Shown here: positions 13,986 through 21,056 of the stretch, piece after piece
How the letters are laid out: every line of letters begins with the position of its first letter
How positions within the stretch are numbered: the stretch's first letter is position 1
Assembly: GCA_003354225.1 (NCBI GenBank)
Contig: PIVH01000001.1
Coordinates: 1-23,686 of the forward strand
Length of the DNA: 23,686 nucleotides
DNA from: Globobulimina sp.
Taxonomy: Eukaryota; Foraminifera; Rotaliida
Direction: 5' to 3'
Made by a program: the position numbers and the translations under genes
The notes under the pieces: model-generated
Seen by the model: only the letters and a program-made list of their open reading frames with translations
The model's database searches: none
Told to the model about the DNA's origin: nothing

Positions 13986-15179
13986 ATGTCTAAACAAAAA
14001 CCAACATATATGAAAGATGAAGAAATCCACGACTTATCAAACACAAAAACATCAATCGTAATATTAGAACCAGTTGGAGCATTAGATTATGTAAAAACCA
14101 ATACTGGTGCTAATTTTATTGAGTTTCAAATGCCTAAATCTGGTATTTTTGATATGAGAGTAGCATATGTAAAAGGATTAACTCAATCTAACGGAATAAT
14201 GAGTAAAGATATTCAAGCATCAGTTTCTTCTTTTGAAGTAAGAGTTGGTGGTAAAGCAATATTTAAAAGTAGTGAAATGAACGCCGACAACATCATTAAT
14301 CCATTAATCAATAAATTAACTTTAACCGATTTTCAAGTAGCAGATGGAGATTATCAATTATACAATCAAACTTGTATTGCCGATACTGATTATCCATTTC
14401 AATTAAAATTATCAAATGAAAATAAACATTTTGGACTATGTCCCATTTTAAACAAAACAATTGACTTTTCTTTAATTAAAGATAAAGTTGTATTAAGAAT
14501 TATTTTTGATAAAACAGTTTCTAATCATTGCCATACATTAGCAACTACCCGACAATGGACCGATATGAGATTAATGTTAGAGAAAATTGATGCTGATATT
14601 GATTTATCCAGTGAAGTTGTATTCAAATCAGTTGGTTATTCAATCATTCAACAAACTCAATTAGCAAGTTCTAATAAATGTAAAATTGATATGAGCGGAT
14701 TAGACCACGATAACGTAATTGGTGTAATTCCAATGATGATTTCAAGTGATAATTTTAATTCAAGTGATTTAGCAGAAAAATATCTAAATAACTTTGATTA
14801 TACTGGATTAAAAAACTTACAAGTCTATAATGACTATAATCCAATCCTATCCCACGAACCATTAGAGATGGAAGATTATTTCCAAACACAAAACCTAATG
14901 GCTGAAAAGTTTTTAGGAACAAGATTTAAGAAAAATCAAGCGAAAATTGGAACATATCATTCTACTTATGCTAAAACAGCAACAGACAGCAAAAGATGTC
15001 TATTAATTCCTTTATCCGCAAATGTAAAATCTTTATCTGGATTAAATCTATCCAAAAGTGATACAAGTTCAGTAGAGTTCGGTATTGCTAATACAGTTGA
15101 TATGACTGTATGGAGTGTTGTATTATATACAAAAATATTTGCCCTTGAAAATGGTAAGTTCGTAGCAGTATTAAATTAA
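13986..15179 (+). CDS. Candidate double jelly-roll major capsid protein
   Basis: This 397-aa beta-rich protein has no membrane span or zinc motif. The order of features fits a double jelly-roll capsid protein. The first barrel begins with FIEFQMPKSGIFDMRVAYVKG (44-64 in part), VSSFEVRVGGKAIFKSS follows, then a long insert, and it closes with YPFQLKLSNENKHFGLCP and KDKVVLRIIFDK (136-177). The second barrel opens at about WTDMRLMLEKIDAD (191-204). Its length is close to the small PRD1-type capsid proteins (about 395 aa) and shorter than usual for polinton-like viruses. Codon use is slightly richer in C than in neighbours, as expected for an abundant product. Late leader TATAGTATAATATACAAAAC. 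An unrelated beta-rich structural protein remains possible. Confidence 0.87.
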   Translation: MSKQKPTYMKDEEIHDLSNTKTSIVILEPVGALDYVKTNTGANFIEFQMPKSGIFDMRVAYVKGLTQSNGIMSKDIQASVSSFEVRVGGKAIFKSSEMNADNIINPLINKLTLTDFQVADGDYQLYNQTCIADTDYPFQLKLSNENKHFGLCPILNKTIDFSLIKDKVVLRIIFDKTVSNHCHTLATTRQWTDMRLMLEKIDADIDLSSEVVFKSVGYSIIQQTQLASSNKCKIDMSGLDHDNVIGVIPMMISSDNFNSSDLAEKYLNNFDYTGLKNLQVYNDYNPILSHEPLEMEDYFQTQNLMAEKFLGTRFKKNQAKIGTYHSTYAKTATDSKRCLLIPLSANVKSLSGLNLSKSDTSSVEFGIANTVDMTVWSVVLYTKIFALENGKFVAVLN

Positions 15180-15272
15180 ATAATTTTTAAGATATATTAG
15201 TATTCACCACCCATCATTGTTGTATTTGATTTTAATACTAATCTTTTCTTTTAAAATGCTTTCTATAATTTA

Positions 15273-15362
15273 AGCAGTCTACCCCGCCTATAATCTCTAT
15301 GGTGGAAACGGTAGCAAATGTATATTTTATATATACCTATGGAACTATATCCGTAGTCTGTT
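15273..15362 (+). ncRNA. Candidate structured RNA (compact four-way junction)
   Basis: In the 280-bp gap between capsid and fibre genes, about 90 nt fold on paper into a closed four-way junction. The closing stem is AGCAG/CTGTT (15273-15277 with 15358-15362). Arm 1 is CTACC+CCGCC paired with GGTGG+GGTAG (15279-15314) with an AAAC bulge and a 12-nt loop. Arm 2 is GTATAT/ATATAC (15320-15336). Arm 3 is CTATGGA/TCCGTAG (15337-15356) with one G-T pair. Very few bases are left unpaired and the segment is richer in G and C than its surroundings. It lacks a T-loop and anticodon arm of normal size, so I do not call it a tRNA. A DNA cruciform or a 3' UTR structure of the capsid mRNA are alternatives. 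Confidence 0.5.
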
Positions 15363-15459
15363 AATAAAATTATAGAATTATAAGAGTTTTCTTTTACATT
15401 ATTCAAAAAACAAAATAAAATAAAAATAAAAAATCATTTTGTATTATATATAATATAAA

Positions 15460-17040
15460 ATGTTTAACAATAACGGATTTAATATAGATGGAAATAATTT
15501 TTTTAATACTGTAAATACAAATCAATTAATTACTGATAAAATAGAGGTTGATAGTGCTGTAATCCAAGGTGGATTAATAGTTGATGGAGGAACATTAACT
15601 ATTGATGAAACTTTAAATGCTGTTGGTATAAATTGTTTAACTCCAACATTAGATTTAACTATTCAAAACTCTTCCACTGGTTTTGAGGTAGGGAATAGTG
15701 GTAATATGTATATTGTAAGAGAAAATGAAACAATGATTACTTTGGGAACTGATACTACTATTCATACTAATACTATAATTGATGGTAATATTACAACAGA
15801 TACTTTAAATGTCTCTGGAACTGCTAATATTACTGGTAATTTAATAATTCAAGACCAGTTATATTTTAAAGACAGTAATACGAGAATTAAAGAATGGAAC
15901 GGTGATATGGTATTTTTAACCAATAATACTGAAAGAATGAAAATTGATGAACCTGCTGGTGATATTAACATTACAAATAGTTTAGATGTAGGAAGTAATA
16001 TAACAAGTCAAACTTTAACAACAACCAGTATAGCAACTTTTAATGATGATGTAATAATTATAGGTGATTTAAATGTTAATGGAACAACAACAACAATTGA
16101 TACACAAAATCTAACCATAGAAGACAGTATGATTAAACAATCAAAAAACAATTATTTAAGTGATTTAATTGATATTGGAGAATATGGAGTTTATAATAAT
16201 GGAACAACTGCTTATACTGGAATGTTTAGAGATGCTGATGATGGAGTTTATAAGATTTTCAATAGTTTAGAAGTTGAACCAACAACAACAGTTGATATTG
16301 GAGCAACTGGTTTTACTTATGCTGATTTAATGATAAATGATTTAACAGCAATTAATTTGAACGCAGATTATATTCAAATTACAGATGATAGTTTATATCA
16401 TTCACAATTAGGCGTAAAGGAACTCAAACTCTTTAACCCATCTCGGGGACACTTCTCAATTTTGAATACTGATGGTGAAGCAAGTAATGCGGCAGAGTTT
16501 GTAATCGCAACCACGAATACTGGGCCGGGATTAGGTTTAACACCAACTCCTTTATTTACATTAACAGAAGGAGGTAATTTAGACATTAAAGGTGATATTA
16601 CAGCAACTAATATCCCTACTACTGGTGGTGTTTTAAATATGATTATGGCTGATACATCAAGTGGTTTAGTAGCAATTGATACTACTTGTAGCACAACAAG
16701 TGAAACTGCTATGTATTATTACGCATATAGTCCAATATCATCAACGGGGAAAATATTAGTAGAAACTAATTTCCCTTATATCGTAAATGGGGATGGTAGT
16801 GATAGTTTTGAAGCAAGATTAAAGTTTTCTTACAATAATGCTCCAACCACTTTCTATACTTTACAAATGAAAATGTATGGCTCATCAACCAGAAAAAACA
16901 ATATAGATATATTATGGGGGAATATTGATAAAACGGGAGAAGACATTTTAATTAAGTTTTATGTTAATAGATTATCTAGTAATGATACTTACACAAGCAC
17001 AACAGCAGAAGCAATGATAAAAATTACAGAAACAAATTAA
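15460..17040 (+). CDS. Fibre-like protein with phage tail-fibre repeats
   Basis: This 526-aa protein is likely a trimeric surface fibre for attachment. The N-terminal three quarters consist of short Asn/Thr/Gly-rich beta repeats such as DGNITTDTLNVSGTANITGN and GDLNVNGTTTTIDTQNLTIE (about 201-220). The latter phrase is very common in fibre-like proteins of marine phages and algal viruses. After about residue 220 comes IGEYGVYNNGTTAYTGMF, which fits fibre-shaft domains. The last 140 residues are beta-rich and unrelated, and probably form the receptor-binding head. Late-type leader TATTATATATAATATAAA. It lies next to the candidate capsid gene. Adhesion is inferred from the repeats; the ligand cannot be known from sequence. 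Confidence 0.88.
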   Translation: MFNNNGFNIDGNNFFNTVNTNQLITDKIEVDSAVIQGGLIVDGGTLTIDETLNAVGINCLTPTLDLTIQNSSTGFEVGNSGNMYIVRENETMITLGTDTTIHTNTIIDGNITTDTLNVSGTANITGNLIIQDQLYFKDSNTRIKEWNGDMVFLTNNTERMKIDEPAGDINITNSLDVGSNITSQTLTTTSIATFNDDVIIIGDLNVNGTTTTIDTQNLTIEDSMIKQSKNNYLSDLIDIGEYGVYNNGTTAYTGMFRDADDGVYKIFNSLEVEPTTTVDIGATGFTYADLMINDLTAINLNADYIQITDDSLYHSQLGVKELKLFNPSRGHFSILNTDGEASNAAEFVIATTNTGPGLGLTPTPLFTLTEGGNLDIKGDITATNIPTTGGVLNMIMADTSSGLVAIDTTCSTTSETAMYYYAYSPISSTGKILVETNFPYIVNGDGSDSFEARLKFSYNNAPTTFYTLQMKMYGSSTRKNNIDILWGNIDKTGEDILIKFYVNRLSSNDTYTSTTAEAMIKITETN

Positions 17041-17135
17041 ATAATTCTTTTTGATTATATCAAGGTAATTTTAATATACTTTTATGTTTTAATTTAAATA
17101 TAATAATATATGTTAAAGATATACATCAAAATAAA

Positions 17136-18104
17136 ATGGAAGTAGTATTATTAAGTATCGCTGGAATATCAGCAACATTATTAAAAGTAAGTGTAATGGG
17201 AGTTGGATTAAAAGAATTAGCACCATCCACTTTCTCTGGATTAATTTTATTAACGAAGTTTTGGAAAAAATCATACGCAATAACCAAATTATCACAGTGT
17301 CTTTTTTTCAGTATTTTTGTGAGATTACCAAGAAAAAGTGATAAAGACCTCATACAATTTAGAAAACTTGTAAAGAAGATTTGGTCCAGACATTCTGCTT
17401 ATGAAATCTATCGTTATTATAGGTATGTAAAAGCATTAAGTCCATTAATTTTACAAGCCAATTTAAGTCAAGATGAAATCTTTATGGAGAATAAGCACGA
17501 AATCCTATTAAATTGTGATAGGTTCAAAGATTATGTATGTAAAGCCTTATATTGTAATGCTTTATCTAAAATCATTGAAGTTCAATTATGGTGTGCTTCT
17601 GCCCCAATTAAAGATATACAAAAATTAAAATATTCATTTTTATTTAATTTAGCAGAAAAGAAAACAGTATCAGTAGAGCAATGTAGAACTATCTGCGAGC
17701 AATTTGAAGAGAAAGTCAATAAATATCAAGTATCTCAAATGGAAAAATATGCTACTGATTTTGATTGTGAAAAAACTGTTATTGATAATATCTTTGATGA
17801 ATTAGAGAATGACGATGATACATTTAAAGAAGGAGCAATTGGGTCAATTGTTATGATTAGAAAATGTATTATGAGACAAAAACACGCAGTAGGTTATGAT
17901 AATTTTAATTCATTATCATCAACTTTAACTGGAATTAACGAACAAGTTGAAACCAGTAAGAACTTAAAATCTGGTTCAACAGAAGAAGCAAATAGAGTTC
18001 ATCAATTATTCCATCAAGATAGACAAAATAGTATTTTAAGTGATACTCCAAGTGTATCAACAACATCAACAACATCAACAATATCAAGAACAGAAAGAAA
18101 TTAA
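17136..18104 (+). CDS. Late membrane-associated helical protein
   Basis: This 322-aa protein is not recognised. Hydrophobic stretches at about 2-25 and 34-62 suggest membrane contact. A Cys-containing helical domain follows (about 70-250: KYSFLFNLAEKKTVSVEQC, RTICEQFEEKVNKYQ), and a Ser/Thr-rich flexible end (TPSVSTTSTTSTISR). It comes right after the fibre gene and has a late-type leader, so a virion or morphogenesis role is likely by position. Eleven or so cysteines in a cytoplasmic-type virus protein are notable but do not form a zinc pattern. The two reverse-strand frames near its start are shadows. Confidence 0.85.
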   Translation: MEVVLLSIAGISATLLKVSVMGVGLKELAPSTFSGLILLTKFWKKSYAITKLSQCLFFSIFVRLPRKSDKDLIQFRKLVKKIWSRHSAYEIYRYYRYVKALSPLILQANLSQDEIFMENKHEILLNCDRFKDYVCKALYCNALSKIIEVQLWCASAPIKDIQKLKYSFLFNLAEKKTVSVEQCRTICEQFEEKVNKYQVSQMEKYATDFDCEKTVIDNIFDELENDDDTFKEGAIGSIVMIRKCIMRQKHAVGYDNFNSLSSTLTGINEQVETSKNLKSGSTEEANRVHQLFHQDRQNSILSDTPSVSTTSTTSTISRTERN

Positions 18105-18131
18105 AAAATAATTATATAATATATAGGAAAA

Positions 18132-18260
18132 ATGAAAATAAAATATATAAGAATATATCAAGGTAAGAAAAAGACAAAATATATAATTCGTAAGAAAATT
18201 AATATATGGAGAAGAAACGGATTTTATAAACCTCAATGTATTTATATATTGAAGAAATAA
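18132..18260 (+). CDS. Possible tiny very basic peptide
   Basis: This is a 42-aa frame, nearly a third Lys or Arg (KIKYIRIYQGKKKTKYIIRKK...). The TA-rich tract ATTATATAATATATAGG precedes it and it ends in TAA, as real genes here do. Such a peptide could condense DNA in the virion. But it overlaps the recurrent word ATCAAGGTAA, which is otherwise intergenic, and A/T-rich DNA gives Lys-rich frames by chance. Confidence 0.3.
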   Translation: MKIKYIRIYQGKKKTKYIIRKKINIWRRNGFYKPQCIYILKK

Positions 18261-18274
18261 AAAATATATTTATT

Positions 18275-18282
18275 AAAATTGA
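18275..18282 (+). promoter_or_regulatory. Early promoter AAAATTGA (distant)
   Basis: AAAATTGATTTATTTT lies 124 nt before the ATG at 18407, with a 38/39-bp tandem repeat in between. Either the leader is long or a second start signal nearer the gene is used. Confidence 0.6.
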
Positions 18283-18295
18283 TTTATTTTAATAA

Positions 18296-18372
18296 AATAC
18301 TATACAAAATATCATTTAAATATAAATCGTTATAATACTATACAAAAATATCATTTAAATATAAATCGTTAT
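18296..18372 (+). repeat. Two tandem copies of a 38/39-bp unit
   Basis: AATACTATACAAAATATCAT and the following bases to ATCGTTAT (18296-18333) recur at 18334-18372 with one inserted A. They sit between an early octamer and the 18407 gene, so a duplicated leader or operator is possible. A copy of ATCGTTTAAATAAATATA near 18721 is only loosely similar. Confidence 0.85.
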
Positions 18373-18406
18373 AAGAATTATAATATTATATATTATATAT
18401 TATACT

Positions 18407-18679
18407 ATGAATATTACTCAAATACAACAAATGCTAACACCCGAATTATTATTATCAATATTAAATAAGTTTAGAGTATGTAAAATGTGCGATAAACCAA
18501 AGGACAAAAGCACATTCAAAGGGACAAAATGTGCTGAATGTTATAAAACATATATAACTGGAAAAATGAAGACATACAACGAAAAACAATCAACCAAAGA
18601 TAGATTACATTTAAAATATAAAGCAATTAAGGCAAGTAAAGCAATTAAGGCAAGTAAAGCAACCACCATAAAGGTATAA
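18407..18679 (+). CDS. Small zinc-ribbon protein
   Basis: This 90-aa protein has a Cys4 ribbon: C25-x2-C28 ... C42-x2-C45 (RVCKMCDKPKDKSTFKGTKC, then AECY), with the CxxC...K...F...CxxC pattern seen in many phage and NCLDV small proteins. The C-terminus has an 18-bp tandem DNA repeat giving KAIKASKAIKASKA, a basic linker. Comparable ribbons occur at the N-terminus of the 2790 protein and the C-terminus of the 20263 protein, so it is the single-module version. Promoter class is probably early (octamer at 18275), though the leader is long. Confidence 0.8.
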   Translation: MNITQIQQMLTPELLLSILNKFRVCKMCDKPKDKSTFKGTKCAECYKTYITGKMKTYNEKQSTKDRLHLKYKAIKASKAIKASKATTIKV

Positions 18680-18689
18680 AAACATTATT

Positions 18690-18697
18690 AAAATTGA
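18690..18697 (+). promoter_or_regulatory. Early promoter AAAATTGA
   Basis: AAAATTGATTTATTAC lies 82 nt before the ATG at 18780; a TA-rich block (TATATATATATAATATAAG) also lies in between and might allow later expression. Confidence 0.75.
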
Positions 18698-18779
18698 TTT
18701 ATTACATTTATTTAAATAAAATCGTTTAAATAAATATATATATATATAATATAAGTATATAGACAACTAACTCTTTAAA

Positions 18780-20138
18780 ATGAATAATCAAAATCAAGAA
18801 GAAGAAGAAACAATTTTAGATATTACCGAAGAATTAACTGACGAGGAACAAACAACACAAATATTAAATGATGACCCTTTAATATGTATTTGTAGAGATT
18901 GTATTCAAAACCACGGACAAGATGGAAAAACATTCACAGCAAAAAGAAATAAATCAAGACATTTAAAAAGAATGGCTAAAATGGTTAAAAAGACAAAAAT
19001 CATTTATAATTGTAAATGTAAAGTCTGCCTTAAAAAATACGGAATTAATGGAAGAACTGATTTTGATAAATACGGATATGAAAGACATTTAAAAGCAATT
19101 GAAAACAAAATCAAAAGAGATAATAAAGTTTATATATGTGGGTGCTGTAATAAAGATTGGGAACATCAAAGCATATTAGATAAACATCAAGGGGGAGATA
19201 AGTATAGAACTTGGTATAATACGATGAATGGTGAAATTAATGGAATTAAGATTTTTACAACCAGTAAAGATAAAACATTTACGAAGGAGATATTAAATAA
19301 AGAAGCAGAAGAAAAAAAAAATATAATTACTGAAAAATATAAAAAAACATTAGGACAAGATAAAAAAACATTAGAACAAGAATTAAAAGAAGAATTAAAA
19401 AAGTTTGAAGAAAACACAATAGGGGAGGATTATGATACAATTACCTTAAAATGTATTGAATGCTCTATATGTAAAGTTTATTGTAATGATTTAAAAAAAC
19501 ATACAGAATTAGAAACTCATAAATGGATATTAAATTATTTATCAAATCAAAATACTCAAAATAATTACAGTTATTCAAAATATACAAATATGATGTTATA
19601 CAATCAATTATATAATAGAAACGCAATTAATAGAATAGCAAGGTCAAGAGACACCAGAGAAGATTTTAAAAAAGCAGAACAGAAATTAACCAGATATTTT
19701 GAAGGAGATAATAACAATAACAATATCAAAGAGAATAAACAAATACACGGTTATAATAAAATGATGATTGTAAAAAGTTTAAACGGACAAAATACATTAA
19801 ATAAACAATATTATAAATCATTTAAACAGTTCAATTGTAAATGCTGTAAAACATCATTTAAATTATATGAAACATTTAAAAGACATAACGAAAAGAATGA
19901 ATATTATCATATAGAACAAGAGAAAGAAAGAAAAGAAGAGAAAAAACAAAAACAACAATATTTAATAGATAGTGGAAATTATAGAGTTTTATCACTTTTC
20001 AATATGGGTTATGGTATTGACGCATTAACATTTGAAAATATGCGACAAAAAACCTCAATAGATATTAGAGCAGAACGAGCAGAACGATATGATGAAATAA
20101 CAGAAAAGAATAAATGGGAAAAAATGATAATAGATTAA
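18780..20138 (+). CDS. Multi-zinc-finger protein (about five fingers)
   Basis: This 452-aa protein is a likely DNA- or RNA-binding regulator. Fingers by eye: C38-x2-C41 ... H61 (CRDCIQNHGQDGKTF, then RHLKRM); C80-x2-C83 ... H103 (CKVCLKKYGINGRTDF, then RHLKAI), a clear repeat of the first; C120-x-C122-C123 ... H129, H136; C228/C231 with H241 and H247; and C353-x2-C356 ... H369 (CKCCKTSFKLYETFKRHNE). A Lys/Glu-rich helical segment lies at 170-212 and an Asn run at 311-315. The first two fingers share the CxxC-x4-G-x2-G pattern, suggesting internal duplication. The gene opens a cluster of zinc-finger genes. Early octamer upstream. Confidence 0.88.
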   Translation: MNNQNQEEEETILDITEELTDEEQTTQILNDDPLICICRDCIQNHGQDGKTFTAKRNKSRHLKRMAKMVKKTKIIYNCKCKVCLKKYGINGRTDFDKYGYERHLKAIENKIKRDNKVYICGCCNKDWEHQSILDKHQGGDKYRTWYNTMNGEINGIKIFTTSKDKTFTKEILNKEAEEKKNIITEKYKKTLGQDKKTLEQELKEELKKFEENTIGEDYDTITLKCIECSICKVYCNDLKKHTELETHKWILNYLSNQNTQNNYSYSKYTNMMLYNQLYNRNAINRIARSRDTREDFKKAEQKLTRYFEGDNNNNNIKENKQIHGYNKMMIVKSLNGQNTLNKQYYKSFKQFNCKCCKTSFKLYETFKRHNEKNEYYHIEQEKERKEEKKQKQQYLIDSGNYRVLSLFNMGYGIDALTFENMRQKTSIDIRAERAERYDEITEKNKWEKMIID

Positions 20139-20183
20139 ATTAAAAAGATATTAAAGTTATATAAATTACGAAAAAAACATAGT

Positions 20184-20191
20184 AAAATTGA
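20184..20191 (+). promoter_or_regulatory. Early promoter AAAATTGA
   Basis: AAAATTGATTTGTTAAT lies 71 nt before the ATG at 20263. Confidence 0.85.
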
Positions 20192-20262
20192 TTTGTTAAT
20201 ATACTATTAATTAATCAATTATTATAAACCTTTAAAAACTTTAAGACATTTAAAAAGACATT

Positions 20263-20733
20263 ATGAGTAAAACTTTTTGTAGATTTTGTAAAAAAGAGTA
20301 TTCTTTGAATTATTATAATTCCTATCATATTAAGAGTAAAAAACATTTAGGATTAAAAAAAGAAATTGAAGACAAAGAAGAATTGAATAATTTTAGAGTA
20401 GAAAAACAAAAAGAAGAAATAAGTAATAATTTTATGATTGAGTTTATGAATATGAAAAAGAAAATGTTAGAAATGGAGAAAAGAATTAAAGAGTTAGAGA
20501 AAAATGAAGATATTAATGATTTAATTGGAGAAGGTGTAATTACAGAGAGAAGATTTGTAATAGTTAAGAAACAAAAATGTAATGTTTGTAATGAAGAAAA
20601 AGATTTGAATATGTTTGATATTGATAGAAAATGTAGAAATGGAAGAAGAAAGAGATGTAAAGAGTGTAGAAGAGTTAGAAAGAAAGAATTAGATTTGGAA
20701 AAGATATTAGAGAGTTGTTTAAACATAGTTTAA
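20263..20733 (+). CDS. Early protein with N-terminal U1-type finger and C-terminal Cys4 ribbon
   Basis: This is a 156-aa protein. A C2H2 finger at the start (C6-x2-C9-x12-H22-x5-H28, ending HIKSKKH) has exactly the spacing of the finger that ends the 2790 protein. A long coiled coil at 31-82 follows (KKMLEMEKRIKELEKNE), then a Cys4 ribbon, C106-x2-C109 ... C132-x2-C135 (KCNVCNEEKDL, KRCKECRRVRK). It is therefore the 2790 protein with its modules in reverse order and a coiled coil between them. Early promoter at 20184; the conserved 3' element abuts its stop. A dimeric nucleic-acid-binding protein is likely. Confidence 0.87.
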   Translation: MSKTFCRFCKKEYSLNYYNSYHIKSKKHLGLKKEIEDKEELNNFRVEKQKEEISNNFMIEFMNMKKKMLEMEKRIKELEKNEDINDLIGEGVITERRFVIVKKQKCNVCNEEKDLNMFDIDRKCRNGRRKRCKECRRVRKKELDLEKILESCLNIV

Positions 20734-20770
20734 TTTTTAAAAAATGTAATTGTATAATGGACTTGTTTTT
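20734..20770 (+). terminator. Conserved 3' element, copy 6
   Basis: TTTTTAAAAAA starts on the base after the stop codon; ATAATGGACTTGTTTTT follows, with G in place of A at one position. Confidence 0.65.
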
Positions 20771-20937
20771 AAGAATAAGTATTTATAAAGATATTAAAGT
20801 ATTTTTATAAATCAAATTGTAAAGAAAATCAAAAGTGTAAATATATTAGGGTGCTGGTAATGTGAAGTTTATTACAATCTATATCAATATTTTTATTTTG
20901 AGTTAATTCATCAATAAATAAATATACACCTTATAAA

Positions 20938-21033
20938 GGTTCTCTTAAAGTTCTTAAATGGTTCTCTTAAAGTTCTTAAATGGTTCTCTTAAAGTTCTTA
21001 AATGGTTCTCTAAAAGTTCTTAATAGTTCTCAA
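20938..21033 (+). repeat. 22-bp tandem repeats, about four and a half copies
   Basis: The unit starts at 20938, 20960, 20982 and 21004, the last being one base shorter, with a partial copy after it. Each unit is itself two similar 11-mers (GTTCTCTTAAA and GTTCTTAAATG), so related sequence recurs about once per DNA turn. It ends 24 bp before the ATG of the 21057 gene. This resembles iterons or a tandem operator. The rest of the gap 20771-20937 holds only a weak hairpin (GTAAT/ATTAC near 20860). Confidence 0.9.
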
Positions 21034-21056
21034 TTTATATATTTATATATAATATA

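Noticed and set aside
15273-15362. tRNA or hammerhead ribozyme at the four-way junction
   Set aside because: There is no T-loop consensus, the arms have the wrong sizes for a tRNA, and the CTGATGA core of a hammerhead is absent even though GGAAAC occurs.
16398-16694. Leftward 98-aa frame inside the fibre gene
   Set aside because: It is a shadow of the fibre reading frame, with Val/Pro-rich composition from reversed Asn/Thr codons.
20938-21033. CRISPR-like array
   Set aside because: The units are directly adjacent without unique spacers, so this is a simple tandem repeat.
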